A stretch of DNA of 64,000 bases from Lanius collurio (taxonomy: Eukaryota; Chordata; Aves; Passeriformes; Laniidae), in NCBI GenBank assembly GCA_020086605.1, contig JACBWW010000003.1:53868187-53932186 (forward strand), in the 5' to 3' direction. Under the pieces are notes generated by a model. That model searched no databases, was not told the origin of the DNA, and worked only from the letters and a program-made list of their open reading frames with translations. The translations under genes were made by a program, and so were the position numbers. Shown here piece by piece: positions 10,927-23,147 of the stretch. Position 1 is the first letter of the stretch; each line of letters begins with the position of its first letter.

Positions 10927-12519
10927 AGTTTCTGCTGCAACCTTCGGGCATGTTGGAAGTGGGAGGGGAGAGGGAAGAGCAAGAGAATTGGTTTGAGAAA
11001 TAGGAAAAGCCTCAAGGCAGCTGCAGCTGTTATACAAAATTCTTTGAGGTATCTGTGTTCTTCTATTTAAGTTAATTTGGGCTTTTGGTTCCTGGAAAGA
11101 ACTGATATATTCTTGCTTTAATTCACATTTGTTCAGCATTTTAAAGCCTCTCCCCAGCTGAAAAAAAAACAAAAACAAAACCAAAAAAACTCTTGAAATG
11201 CAAGTGCTGAACTTCACCCATCTTTTCACCATTTCCATGAAGAGATTTTCCAGAGATTTTCCAGATTTACCACGAGGGGGCGGCAGCTGAAAAATTATAA
11301 GACATCTGTTCTTAGGACTTGGTGTTTTTATGAAAAATACTGGGACATCCACAAAAAGAGTGCAAGCAAATCTGTTTTCAGCCTTTGGGAAAATATTAAC
11401 CTTTTTATATCTATTATCAATTCATATCCTTTTATGTAAAGTTTATTTTTTAAAAATCTTGTTAGAATAAAATTCATAATTTCCCAGAGGAAGGGTATGT
11501 GCTAATGGAAACTATACTATTGTTTTTATAGAGAGAGTGGAATAATAGAAATTGCTTCTCCAGAACTTAAATCAGCCCACAAACACATGCTGCATGATTC
11601 ATATGAAGTAGATTAAAAAATCTTTCTAAATTTCATGTGTGTCTTATAATTCACATTGAATTACAAAATTCATACTTGTGCTTGTGCTTTCTCTTTCTAA
11701 CAGAATATTCTGCACACTCCAAATCCATTTCTCAAACTAATTAATTTCCTGTGTGTCTGAAACAGAATTTTTAAGGGCATAACTATCAAAACCTGAAAAC
11801 ATGAGAAGTCTTAAAGGGATAACTGAGGTCACCAAATCCTTCTACTGCCCATAACATGACCAGACAAGGCAGAGGAGAAAGTCATATGAAGCAGCTAAAG
11901 GTCAGGTCTCCAGCAGATCAGTGACAAATCCAAAATACAAGGGACTGGTAATGTGCCTCTTGGATGACTTTTCTTGTTGAAGTGATGAAAATAAGAAGAG
12001 GTTTCTCTCTCAGTTTCTCTGATGACTATACTTCAACAGCCATGGAGAATTTGAAGTCCAAGGTCAATGTGAGCAGAGAGCTATGAAAAGCAGCTGGGGA
12101 ACTCTTTGGGAACACTAATTACAAGCCTATGAGAAATGGTCTTTTCCCCTGTGTGAGACATGAATCTATCAAAGATTGGCATTCAATAGCAAGCCTTCAG
12201 AATAGGCCACCTTTGAAAGGTTAATGAATAACCTCGAAAGAAGCCCTTATAAAATCTTAAACATGCACAAGATACTAGCCAAGGGCTTAATAAAATACAC
12301 AAGCCCCACATGCAAAAAACAGGCAAAACAAACAGAAACTTATGGCAACTCCAAACATAACAAGATGGACCTCATAAGGAGGAATTAACAGCAAATCTCT
12401 CAATAACTTGCCTTTTCTGGCCAGAGGTCTGCTATCTCCCCAGGGTGCAGAGCACAGAGAAACCAAATTAAACTGTGGTTATCTGATGTCTCTAGTGAGA
12501 TTCACTTCGTCGCACGTCA
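10927..12519. other. Intergenic DNA with a CTCF-like motif
   Basis: AT-rich sequence without genes. An A-rich stretch (11161-11190) and the CTCF-type motif at 11269-11286 are the only features I can name. Confidence 0.6.
11269..11286 (+). promoter_or_regulatory. Candidate CTCF binding site
   Basis: The sequence ACCACGAGGGGGCGGCAG matches the vertebrate CTCF core (CCACNAGGGGGC) at essentially every strong position, on the + strand. It stands out because the surrounding hundreds of bases are AT-rich and CpG-poor. It lies about 7 kb beyond the NOV 3' end, between two convergent genes. That is a plausible place for an insulator or loop anchor, but occupancy is an inference. Confidence 0.6.
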
Positions 12520-12650
12520 GAGCTCAGTGGGTAGCTGAAGTCCAGGACTGGGAGTCAGAAAGTCTGTGTTTGGTTCCCAGCTCTGCCACAGACTTGCTGT
12601 GTAGCACTGCTCTACTTACTCAGCCTTTGTTTGCCTCAGTTTCCATGGCA
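12520..12650 (+). repeat. Ancient tRNA-derived SINE (MIR-like)
   Basis: A tRNA-like head has an A-box-like agctcagtgggtag (about 12521-12534) and a B-box-like tttggttcccagctc (about 12569-12583). A MIR-type body follows: ctctgccacagacttgctgtg, then gcctcagtttcc (12635-12646). The order and spacing match the MIR/core-SINE class, which predates the amniote radiation. It is heavily diverged, and the exact subfamily is not decided. Confidence 0.6.
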
Positions 12651-15600
12651 TAAAGAGCCAGGGATTGCAACAGTGCTGCTGCACAGGGCAATGCTGCAAA
12701 ACGCAGAGCAGGGCTGCTCACACACCCGCCACATCGAGGGGAGTAACCACTCTCAAAATGCTAGTTTCTAGATGTTCAGCATCACATATTTTTGAGTTGC
12801 TAGGATTCCTGGCATGGAAGGATGGCTTTCAGACCAGCCTCACTCAATGGACAGTGGATTAAGTGATTGCTGGAAGATGTGGCATTTCTTAATTGCAGGA
12901 GGTTAGTGCACCCAGATGTCAAGCAGTGTGGTGAGGGGAGACCACACAGCAGCACCATGTCCCAGGAGCCTGAGGCCCCATTGCACAGCACAGCACTAAC
13001 AAGGCTGGAGAGGGACTGCAGTCCCTCAGAACCCTGCTGAGCTGTTGGACTCTGTTTTTCCAGATATTAGTGACCATGAGTTACTCAAGCTGTAGCTGTA
13101 GGGGCAGTCTGCTGAGCCACAGAGAACTGGGACCATATCATATGGCAGTGATGATAGGGAACAACTGTGCAACCTTTGTAATATGTCAGCACCCAAAAGG
13201 TGTCTTCATCCCCATGGTTACATGACACCATCTGCAGCAGAGCCAACCCAGACAATTCACATTTTTGCATCTCTACAGTTTACAGATGGTGTCATAGCCT
13301 GAGGCAAACTCAATTTCATAGAAAAGAAGTCTTGGAGGGAATTCTGAGACCCTGGTGCAGATCTATAATGCCACTTGGCAAGGTCTCATCCCATTCTGTG
13401 CAGTCATTTCCCATACTACCATGAAACAGGAATCCTGCATTCACCCTGGTTTCTGATGGAGGTCTATCTAACCACAGAGAGAGAAATTTGCAGGAAACCT
13501 ATGGGAAAAGAGGGATGCAGCCAAAGGCAATAGGAATGCACTTGGTGTGTAGGAACATGGGATAACAGTGAGCTAGATCCTGGCACAACACTGGGATTTA
13601 GCCCAATGTATATTCACCACACATGGAAGAAAGTCAACAAAGCCTCTCAGGAGATCAGGCAACCAGCCTGCAAAACATGACTGCCACAAAAGGAAATATC
13701 TGAATTCAAAACTAAATCCATTTTAAAAGAGAACAATTAATATTATTGCAAATTCAATGCTTTCTAGCCTAGAAATGTCACTAATAACGCTGCCTATGTG
13801 ATGTGTGATTCAAATAGGTTCCCTTATCAGTCTCACTCTTTATTTGCCTTAAGAGTTGACTCATTATCATCATTAAAAGGCTCGTGTTAGAAGAGGCACC
13901 TATTTTCAACAACCTTCCATTAGAAGGTGTCTTATGTCATGCATTATGAATTATATTATTAATCTTGTTGTTACAATTCCCAAAAGTAACCAGGACATCA
14001 CATCTCACCTGGGATTGGTGGTAAATCAAGTACTGTGATGCCCAAGAGCCCACCTCTGAAGAGCCTGGGCGTACTGGTTATAGCAGCTGGAGGAGACTCC
14101 ATGATGACAAACCAAAATGACAGGGGCCAAGGCAATAGGAGTTGATTTCCCCTTGTAGACAGACAGGGAACTAAAATGTATGGGCCAAACAATCTATGCT
14201 TACTTTGAAATAAGATTAATCAGACAGGCAGGAGGTGGAAGGACTGTAGTGGAGATGTGTTTCTTGATTACAGACCAAATATGGAAAGGTCAGTGGATGC
14301 TACAGCCACTTTGGAGCATCAAAGGAACACCATCCTGACTCCTCTAGGCATTTATCTCTGCCAGTTCCACAGTTTGTACCTCCAAGGTCTTTACTTCCTA
14401 CTAAGACTTAGAGGAAGGGTTAAAGGAAGGCAGTGAGTAACTCATTTACAACCTTCTCCTCATCATCCTCAACACAGAACTTGTACACAAACCTTCCCTG
14501 AGTCAAAGCACTTCAAGTTTCTACAGCTTTGAGATTTACATTCTCCCATGGGAATATAAATTAAGGCTTGAATTTGTCCTTTTGGGAAAAAAAATGAATA
14601 AGTGAAGTAACTTCAGAGAGTTTTCTTGCATTTAAATAGACAAAATGACTTGCAATGATTATTAATCATTAAAATAGGCAGTGGTTATATGGACTGTAAT
14701 CCAACAACTTGTGTCACAAGAACTGCTTTCTTTTTACTTATGACATCAGCCACATCTTAGCTTCTATTATCCATTAGACCCTCTTTTTACCCTCTTGCAT
14801 TTTTGACATAAGCTGTCATAGAAGCTGCCCGGGGCCTGTGTTTTCACAAAGTCATTTTTAGCTGTTTCTATATTTCAGATGAAAATGTCATTTACATTTT
14901 ACTTCTAGGAATACAACAGGACAAGTATAGGAGTACTACAAGACAAGACAATAAATAAGACAATAGGAATTCAGTACTACAAGATAAGGAGACTGAGAAG
15001 CTAGAAGTGACAGAAATTTATTAAGAAGTTCCCTGGGTCATGGCCTGGCAGAAAAGATCCCAAAGACCACAGGAATCTTCATAAATTGTTCTGCATGCAT
15101 AATGGAGCTCTGCACAGGGGACAATTCCCATAAATGACTTTGGCAGCTGAAGAACCAGTCCTCCAGCCCTCAGGGCTTTCTCTGTTGTGTGCCCTTTGCA
15201 GGTCTGTTTTCCACTGTTTGATTTCATGTTTTTGAAGTTGTTTGAAATTTGCATCCACAGAATCATTACAAGGGAATTGTATCAAGATGTGTTTTAATAG
15301 ACTTTATTTTTCCAGGCAGTCTTTCTATCCACCTCCCAAGTCCAAGAATTGTACTGAATACATAAATAAGAAACAGGGTTGTGAAATCACCTCCAATGTG
15401 ATGCAGCCCAGGCCAAGGCTCAAAAGACTGTGTTGTTCAGTCTGACCTACATCAGAAGGAAATGTAAAACCTGATTTCTGATGCCCTCACTGTGCTGTGG
15501 GCAGTGAGCCAGTCGGAGCACAACCCTGTCACTGCATCTTAAAATCTCTCTTTAGAGTGGTACTGCTTTTGATCTGCTTCCTGTAGATCTTGAGAGCTCT

Positions 15601-16800
15601 GAATAAAAGCCAATTTTACCTTTTTTTTTTTTTTATGGAAAAAGATCAGTATTTTAATTGTGGTAAACATAACGACAACAGCATGAAAAAAAAAAAAAAG
15701 AATCTGTTCTTTTTAAATTATACCTGTAATACATAGCCGAAAAAAGTTCCACAGCATCTCACAGGCTGCAATGAAATTTCCACCAGAATAAAATTGCCCC
15801 TAATATGACAATGTTGCAGACACTTCTAAACTTTAAACAATTTTGGCTCTGAGTTTTTCTGTTTCTGTTCTGAGTTTCACTGTTTCAGATAGAGTCAAAA
15901 TATGTCAGATGGCACACACAAAGCATTTCTGAAACAGAAATTGTAAGTCTTAGAGCAAATGGTTTCTGACTAAGAGAAAGGCTAAAATCTCAGCATAAAC
16001 TTTCTCTAGGTATTTATAAAATATTTATATCATTACTTGGAAAGAAACCTAATTACATGTGCCTAGCATGATGGTGCTTGTACTTATAGCTCTTGTGCAA
16101 CGTATATCGTGATAAAATATAATAATTATAGCTACAATGTGGAATTAGCCTCCACACAAACACCTAGCACTCTTGTAACTGGGATAGCACTTGTGCCTAA
16201 CAAACAGCAGCTGAGACTGTCCAGCCTCTGGGAGTTTGAATGTTACAAAGCCATTCAGATCCAGCAAGAAAAGCACTGTGTTTTGGCCAACCAAAGAGCA
16301 TTCTGGCTTGGGGCAAATTAAAACAAGATATTGCTCTACATGGGGAGTCCATACAAAGTGGTTTCATACTGCCTTGCTTTACTGTCCCTAAATGCTAGGA
16401 CATGCCACTGTTTTTATTGCAGGAAGGTGCAGATTCCCAGTGAGCCTGGTCCTGGCTTACATAGCACAGGGAGAGCCTCAGACATACCAGTCCTGATCAG
16501 CCTACAGAGAGAGCAAAGCAGTGCCAAGGGAGACTTGGGTTGCCTGGGGACTGGAGGAGCAGAAACAGGCTGAAACTTCATGGTATATAATGCAAGGCTG
16601 TACATCTTGGGGATTAAGAGTATTTGACAGAAAACATGGGACTGTGATTTGAGAATAGAAGAGGAGGATGACTGACATGTATTACAGCTGCTCTGGTGAC
16701 CCAGCCAGGCATACACATGTATACAGAAGGAGAAATATTTCTGTGAGTATAGAATATAACTGATATTCCAGGTTTTAGTAAGTACAGGTATGGGGAATTA
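12651..16800. other. Intergenic DNA, no gene seen
   Basis: Only short ORFs without coding character. It includes an inverted T14/A14 homopolymer pair (15621-15699). Confidence 0.6.
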
Positions 16801-17160
16801 TAAGGTAGAGATGGGTTGTGAGCTGTAAAACCTGCCTGCAGAGGCACATGGCAGCACAAAGGAGCACATGGCAGCACAGAGAAGCTTGTCTCCTCCAGAC
16901 CCTGGGGGGAAGAGGTGTCACACGGCAGACCCCTACAGAGAGGAGCCTGCAGGGAGCTGATGGACAGCTGAACAATGAGTTATCACCCCACAGAAGGACA
17001 TTTAGGAAGTGTGTTGCTGATGTGGCAACACAGGATAAGTCACATAGTAAGAATTACCATCTAAGGAAATACTGTGCCTTAGAAAAGTGTATAAAACCAG
17101 CTCATTGCTTTGAATAAATGATTCGGATTCCCTGCCAGTCTGGGTCTGAGATTCAATCAC
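16801..17160 (+). mobile_element. Possible solo LTR remnant
   Basis: The segment has an LTR-like 3' architecture: a TATA-type box (tataaaa, 17090-17096), then AATAAA at 17113-17118 about 20 bases later, then a U5-like T/G-rich stretch. Upstream lie a short direct repeat (two copies of a gagcacatggcagcacag-like unit, about 16851-16882) and GC-richer sequence. No clear target-site duplication or TG...CA ends could be fixed, so the boundaries and the class are tentative. Confidence 0.4.
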
Positions 17161-18946
17161 TGACATACAGGTAAAGGATTTTTGTGTGGAGGAATTTGCT
17201 ATGCATTTTTCCTACATATCCATTTTCATTCAAGTTAATTTTACAGCTAGAGGAGCTATGAAGGAAACAGGCATCGGGAGCACAGACCTTACAAGACAGC
17301 ATTAGATGCATCTGGCTTAGTCTGGAGCAAACACCCATGGAGAAAAACCATGATTACTCCCTATAAACACAGAGAAGTAGAAAAGCTCATTCAGGAGCAC
17401 ATGGGCACAGGCTGGCAACAAAGTTTAGGCCAGAAATTTACAAAAGGGTTCCTAATGGAGAAAGTCAGCAGTATATTCCAGTAGAGAGGGGAAAAGCACC
17501 AAACCAAACTTATTTCTAGGACAGTGCTTGTAAAGACCTCTGAACCTTCCATTTTACTGCAGTGGCAAAGGACTTGAATTTACAGTTGGATTACTTTACA
17601 GACCTAGACATTGGACAGTCCTGGCTGTGCACAGCCTTATCAAAGGAAGCACCTGGACTCTTCACCTAAAATTAACTAGGATGCCAAAACTGGGGTTCAC
17701 ACCTCCTAAACTGTTTCAGAGGTGCCAACTTTGGTGTGGGACCACCAGACAGCAGATTCAGCCACCTCTACACACACAATAAAAATTCTGCTTTTCTTCA
17801 GGTGACAGGGGCAGGGATGTCTCTCTCTCATGTTTTATATCTCAGCAACAAAACCTTTTGTCTGGAAAGCACAATATCAGGACCTGGTGGAAACTCACCC
17901 TGCTCCATGTTCAGTGGGGAATAAGTAAAACAAGAGGAGGTCAGAAATCTCTGGGCAGGTGGAACCGTCCCTGCTGTGCCTGCTCCTGCCCCTGCTAATG
18001 TTATCAGGCATTGGATAAAATATGAGAACAGCTCTGGAAGTAGAGAGGAGAGTCCAGGCCACTTCCTTCCCAGCTAAAGGCCCTCTACCCTGAACTAAGA
18101 GGTCATGTTTGTGCTTTTGCTCTCCTGCAAGGAATGCTGATTTTTTTCCTGCAGTTTTCCCAAGAGCAATGCACCTTGCACAGTCCAGAACAGTCTAGAG
18201 CTGGCCACTAATAAGCTGTGGTTTGAAGGGAGCCATGGTTTTGAATGATGGACGCTGTTGTAATCACCAAGGTATGGGAGGAGAACCAGCCCTAGCTGCA
18301 GGTAGGGCTGCAGTCCTAGGCTGCTCCAATTTGCTAGATGACAAAGCTGTAAACAGCTTTCTTCAGGGTTGTATGCCTCTATCCCAGAGCTTATAAAAAT
18401 CAAACAAACCTTGCCTTTGCCTAATCTTAAATATCCAGCTTAAACTGAGGTACTTTCCCTTTTAGACAATTTTCTAGTATTTAACCTAAGGAGGCAATAA
18501 AAAAACAACAAAACTTCCCCAGTAAAATAAGGTTCATCTCCTTTTTTTACCCAATTTAACCTCTGGGAACAGACTGCAATGACCCTCTCCAAAGTCTTTC
18601 TGCTTCTCAGCTCTATACCCTACATCTGTCCAACTCCCACTTAACTGAAGAACATGTGAAAAACATCTCTCTTCTTTTCTTCCCAAAATGCTACAGGTTT
18701 TTGGACAAAAACTTCTGATATGTGAATACAGTAGTACATACGAAATTATGAGCTAAATAAATCAGAAACTGGGAAGACCAGACCATGAAGAAACATTTGT
18801 CATACTTCATGATATGTTTAATTTTAAAACTGACAAGCAGAGCAGGCAACACAGCTCCCCACACATGAAAGGAGAGGACATGTTGTAACATTTAACTTCA
18901 AACAACAGAACACAAATAGACTGTTGATCTGCATAATTGTTTAAGC
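17161..18946. other. Intergenic DNA, nothing recognised
   Basis: Unremarkable AT-rich sequence. No coding, RNA or mobile element is supported. Confidence 0.6.
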
Positions 18947-19150
18947 CAATGTTTCCAAACTTCTAGAGTAATGGGACCACCATTAATGCTAAGACCCTCT
19001 TGTGGACCACCATGTACCCTGTATCATCAAACTTTTAATTGAAAACATAACAGAAATCTGTTCAGCTTGGTTCTGCAGCCCAGCTGTGGACCACTTACCA
19101 TAAGATTGTGGACCACCAGTGGTCTGCAAACCACAGTTTGGTAATTATCA
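18947..19150. mobile_element. Short non-autonomous hAT-like DNA transposon (old)
   Basis: The left end reads caatgtttccaaactt and the right end agtttggtaatta. These are diverged inverted copies of the common hAT-type terminal motif CAGTGTTTCCCAAACT. The interior contains repeated 'tggaccacc' blocks (about 18975, 19002, 19087, 19109), typical of this kind of palindromic element. At about 200 bp with no coding capacity, it is a MITE-like relic. Strand is not meaningful for such a near-symmetrical element. Confidence 0.55.
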
Positions 19151-19887
19151 GTCCAACTGACTCGAGACCAGGCATGTGCCAGAAAAAGCAATGGAGGGGT
19201 ACAAATGTCATTACAAAGATATTACACATAACTAACCATATGGATACAGAGCTCTTTATACCACCCGCAGCTTTCCATGTGGGAACACTATTCCAGTTCC
19301 TGATTGTCTTCTTGCTAATGTCTCCCATACAGTGTATTTTTTGCAGCATAACTTGGGACTTGTTTATATGTATGAGCTTTGTGCCACAGCCAGTAGCTAC
19401 AATTAAAGTATAATTATAAGTGGTAGAGAAGGGAGGAAAACTTGGCTACCAGTAAATTTCACAATCAGTAGTTCTCCTGCTACTCATAAAAAAAGTTTAA
19501 TTGCTCTCCTTCTTGTTTGCTTCATTGTTTAACTAGTTATAGGCTGGGCTGCTTTTTCAAAGTCTCTGAGTCTTGTGAGTCTGTATTTTAAGGCCTGGTT
19601 CTCCTCCTCACTTAGAGGAGGTGGAGCAGTGCAAACCAGAGATCTCTAGCCACAAATGACTACTTTGAGTCTTGCCCAAATACAGTTTTCTTACGTGTTT
19701 TGGGCATCCTTGAATTCTTGGTTTATGTTTTTAGGTTCATCCAAACTCTAATTACACACTGACCTTTGAATAGCAGATACTTGTTTAACCTGCTGTAATA
19801 CATGTACACACATGTACTCACATACACAGAGGGTTTATCTGCAGGACACAGTGAGGTGCTGTGCGGAAATGCCTTAACTATCTATAG
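19151..19887. other. Intergenic DNA
   Basis: No gene is visible. A short stretch at about 19590-19650 resembles the 'ctggttctcctcctcactta' start of a widespread old amniote repeat, but not strongly enough to call. Confidence 0.5.
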
Positions 19888-20838
19888 ATGACCTTGCTGA
19901 GGACTACACAGCACTGCACAGAGCCGTGTTCAGAAGCCCAGTGCACCTTAAAAGCCAACCTTTTCATTCAGGGTGTAGATGGTTACCACAAGGTAGAGAA
20001 GCCCAAGTTGTCTCTAAACAAGTTTACTCAGTTAGTACAAATAGTTAGCCATGACCCCATGAAGCAGCATAGGCACACTGTAAGGGACATATTCTTTAAT
20101 ATTAACACACTTGAGGCTTCCCTGGTGCCTTTGGAAAGGAACACTCTCATTCTGTCCTCACTCTCTCACGGACAGGTAAATAAACGCCAGGGAAGTCTCC
20201 AAGGAAGCAACAGGCTTGGATTATGCAAAGACCAAAGAGGCAAGAAAGGAAGATTTCAAGCTGCCAGAAGGAGTAAGTGGGCCTCTTTGGAGCTCCTTGA
20301 CCATCCCTACAGGGAACCATTGCAAATGCATTTAAAAGCTCAAAACAAATTGTGTCTGAAATTAATCTTTGGCACTTTCCAATTCAGACTAGGCAAGGCT
20401 CTTTGGACAGCATTTGTGGCTGCTTGGGAAGCAAACGGCACGTTATCATTTGGATACAGAAAGGCTGGGTCAGTTGCTCTAAATTGCACAGAAAATCAAT
20501 GGCAGGGCCAAAAACTGAGGCAAGGAGTGATGATTACATGCTCTGTTCTCTTGACCCTACGCCTCCATCCCAGTGCTGCAAAAGGCATCTCAGGCGAACA
20601 AAGAGGGAAGAAGAAAGGAAGAGTAAGATTAAAAACTCTGGAAAAGAGATTGCAGAGAGGAAGATGTTGCATACCACCCCTAAAAAACTGTTTGACACAT
20701 GGACACAGCAGCAGTACTCCCAGGCCAAGCCTGTGGAGACAAAATTATCTCTTGTGCAACATTAGTGAAGGAAAAAGACTAAGTTATTTCAAGAATGGAT
20801 TTGAGCCAACACACCAACCCATTTTTGCTGTGTTGTAG
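19888..20838 (+). other. Long unassigned ORF (316 codons), probably non-genic
   Basis: An ATG-to-TAG frame of 951 bp, the longest in the window. The product is basic, rich in K, R, S and L, with no signal peptide, membrane segment or recognisable domain. There are no convincing splice sites, promoter or polyadenylation signal around it. Two points argue against a gene: an overlapping + frame is open for 137 codons at 20352-20765, and bases 20468-20574 look like an inverted ancient SINE running through the ORF. Against that, an open frame this long is unexpected in DNA of this composition. I list it as unassigned, not as a gene. Confidence 0.15.
20468..20574 (-). repeat. Ancient tRNA-type SINE (MIR-like), inverted
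   Basis: Read on the + strand, the order is gtcagttgctctaaattgcacag, then aatcaatggcagggcc, then a decayed inverted B-box region and a cysteine-loop-like end. This follows the reverse complement of the MIR-class body ('cccaaggtcacacag...ctgtggcagagc...gaaccc'). It is very diverged and the assignment rests on pattern only. Confidence 0.4.
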
Positions 20839-23140
20839 CAGAAATTTTTCTTACTTTTCTTTATTATTGACCTTTATTGAGGAAAAAAATAGAGCTGAGC
20901 AAAGCTATACTCTGGTAAGAAAAATGTATCAGTAGCACATGGCTTCGTGAAATAGAAGAACCATGGATGTTTTTTATTCAAGGAGGATCTCATGGATATG
21001 CTTGGTTTACACAAACACTATGCTGATGCTAATGTTTGCTCATGGCACTCCACATGATGTGCTGTTCCAACACTGCTCAGCCCCTGTGTCTGAGAAACCA
21101 GTGTTACAGCTAATGAAACAATCTTAAGTCCCTCCAAGGGAAAAGAAAAAAAAAATTTTTCTTTTGCTTCCAGTGCTTCAAAGTGTGTGTGAACCCAAAG
21201 ATGTTCAGAGGCATTCACAGCCCCACTCCCATGCTCGGGGCCAGCCTGCAGGAAGCTGCTGGTGCAGCCACTGAGCTTGGTTACACACATGGCACAGCAC
21301 AGGACTGTGGTGAGGAGTGCTCATCACATCCCAGCTGCCACTGCTGGGCTGGGACATCTCCTCTGGGGTGCTGAAGGCAAGGCAGCTCAGCTCCTGGGAG
21401 GCAATGGCTCCGTGTCCTGCTGCAGCCTTGCAGCTCTCCGACCAGAGACAGCCAGCTCTTATCTTCTTGACAGGGCTGTATGTGTGAATAAGCATTTATA
21501 CTTTTTTTTTCAAGGGTAGTTTTTGGAATCTGGGAGCTTATGGGTCTGAAATAACACAAAGTCAGTTTTACTCATGATACCTCAGGTCTTGCTTGGAGGA
21601 ACTACAGAAAGCAGATCAGACCTAGTCTCATTTTATTTCATCCTGGAAGTTCCCTGAGGAATTCAGAAAGCCTGTGAAAACCCAGAAACAAACAGAGAAA
21701 GACAAGAGAAAAACCCACAAACAAAGAAATCAAATTTTATTTGGGTTCCCCCTAAATATCTTTGTCAACTGCACAGTGCTGCTCACTGAGATGATATTTC
21801 CTCAGTTATCTTATGACTCACTGAGCTACATAAACTGTTTGCCAGTCTCTAGGGCCCTAAGTGGTACATATTTAGTTTAGCTCTATGCCATTGCATTCTT
21901 CTACTTATTTACTCTTCCCAACTTCCCTCCATCTCTGACTATGCCCATCGTGACCTCTCAGATAAGGAGATCTACAAACTAGTTTTTGTGCTGTTTCAGG
22001 GCAGGTTTTGGGTGCATGTTTCTTTCTTCCAACTTGTCCGAACAGCTGATTTGATGTATGGCGGGATCTCCCCACACTTTCTTCCCCACACACAGTTCCT
22101 CTGAGGCCTGCCACAAATTTACACGGTAGAAGCAATGAATTGAACTCCTAAGGTCCACTTGGTTTTCACTCTGTACCAGAGACCTTAAAAGGAACTCTTA
22201 TTTTAAAGTCCCTTTGTGGGACTTACTGTCCACATCAGTGTGGATTGGATATTCAGATACATCTCCTGTCCCTAACACTAGGAGTTTAAAACACTTTGCT
22301 GATCTATTGCCTTGCTTACCCTGACCTCCTCCTATGTATTAAATTGCATAAATATCCTTGAACCCATGTGTCTAAGAGGAGCTGCAGCTGAAGAATCACC
22401 TCAGGGAGCCAACACCTCTTGGACTGAGCCCACCAAACAAAGCTGTGAGCAGCAGCCCCAGGGCACTGGACCCCAGGCTGCCCCCATTACCTCGTACTTG
22501 TCCTCACCTCGGGTCTGTGGCAGTCCAAGGCAGCAGGAAGGACCTTGACCAAGGGTCCAGAACTCCATGTCTGTCCCAGGAGTAGCAAAGGTGGCCAGCC
22601 TCGCCATGCCAGGCAGAAACGTTCAACAGCCTCTGATACTGCCAAGGTGGCTTGGTCTGCAGTCAGGGACTCAAGAGCCACAATTCAACCCCTGCTGCTG
22701 TTGTGGTTAAACCATCTTCTTAATTACACAGGAAAATGTGCTTGAAATCATGACTTTCATTGCTTTAGTTCACCCTGCCTGAAAACAGAGTGAACTGGGC
22801 AAAAGGAAATCATAGTTCAGAGCCAATTTTGCCTATCTGCACCAGCCTTACCAGGATGTGGGGACATTTGGTGACTGGGAACCAAAGGTTCTTTTCTGAA
22901 ACAAGAGACATATCTTAAACCACACAGATTTTTTTTCACAGTTTGTTGTGGTTCATATTAGTTGTTACTTTTTTACCTCACTTTCTTAAGAGGCTACTGC
23001 AACTGATACCTGCAAGCACTGTTTAGCAAGCACTGAAGGTTTTTCTATCATATGCACAAACTATTTTTTTTTAAATTTGTCATAGGTAGCTGTGCTAGTT
23101 TTAAAGCAAACTAGTGAGGGACTTCAAGTCAGAAATACAA
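20839..23140. other. Intergenic DNA, no gene seen
   Basis: It contains two moderately GC-rich patches (about 21200-21470 and 22380-22700) with several mutually overlapping short ORFs on both strands. That is a composition effect rather than coding. Confidence 0.55.
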
Positions 23141-23147
23141 NNNNNNN
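23141..23147. other. Run of seven undetermined bases (N)
   Basis: Seven N characters interrupt the sequence. The true gap length may differ. The left flank (tgctagttttaaagcaaact, about 23093-23112) has an LTR-start flavour, so unresolved repeat sequence is a possible cause. Confidence 0.99.

Noticed and set aside
10792..11352. 186-codon - strand ORF
   Set aside because: It runs straight through the 36-base homopolymer, which yields a poly-Phe stretch. The frame is kept open by low-complexity sequence and has no coding character.
19590..19650. Similarity to a widespread old amniote repeat (ctggttctcctcctcactta)
   Set aside because: The match is confined to the first 40-50 bases and could be chance.
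21183..21559. Several overlapping ORFs of 60-96 codons on both strands
   Set aside because: They are mutually overlapping frames in a locally GC-rich patch. This is a composition effect, with no domain or splice evidence.
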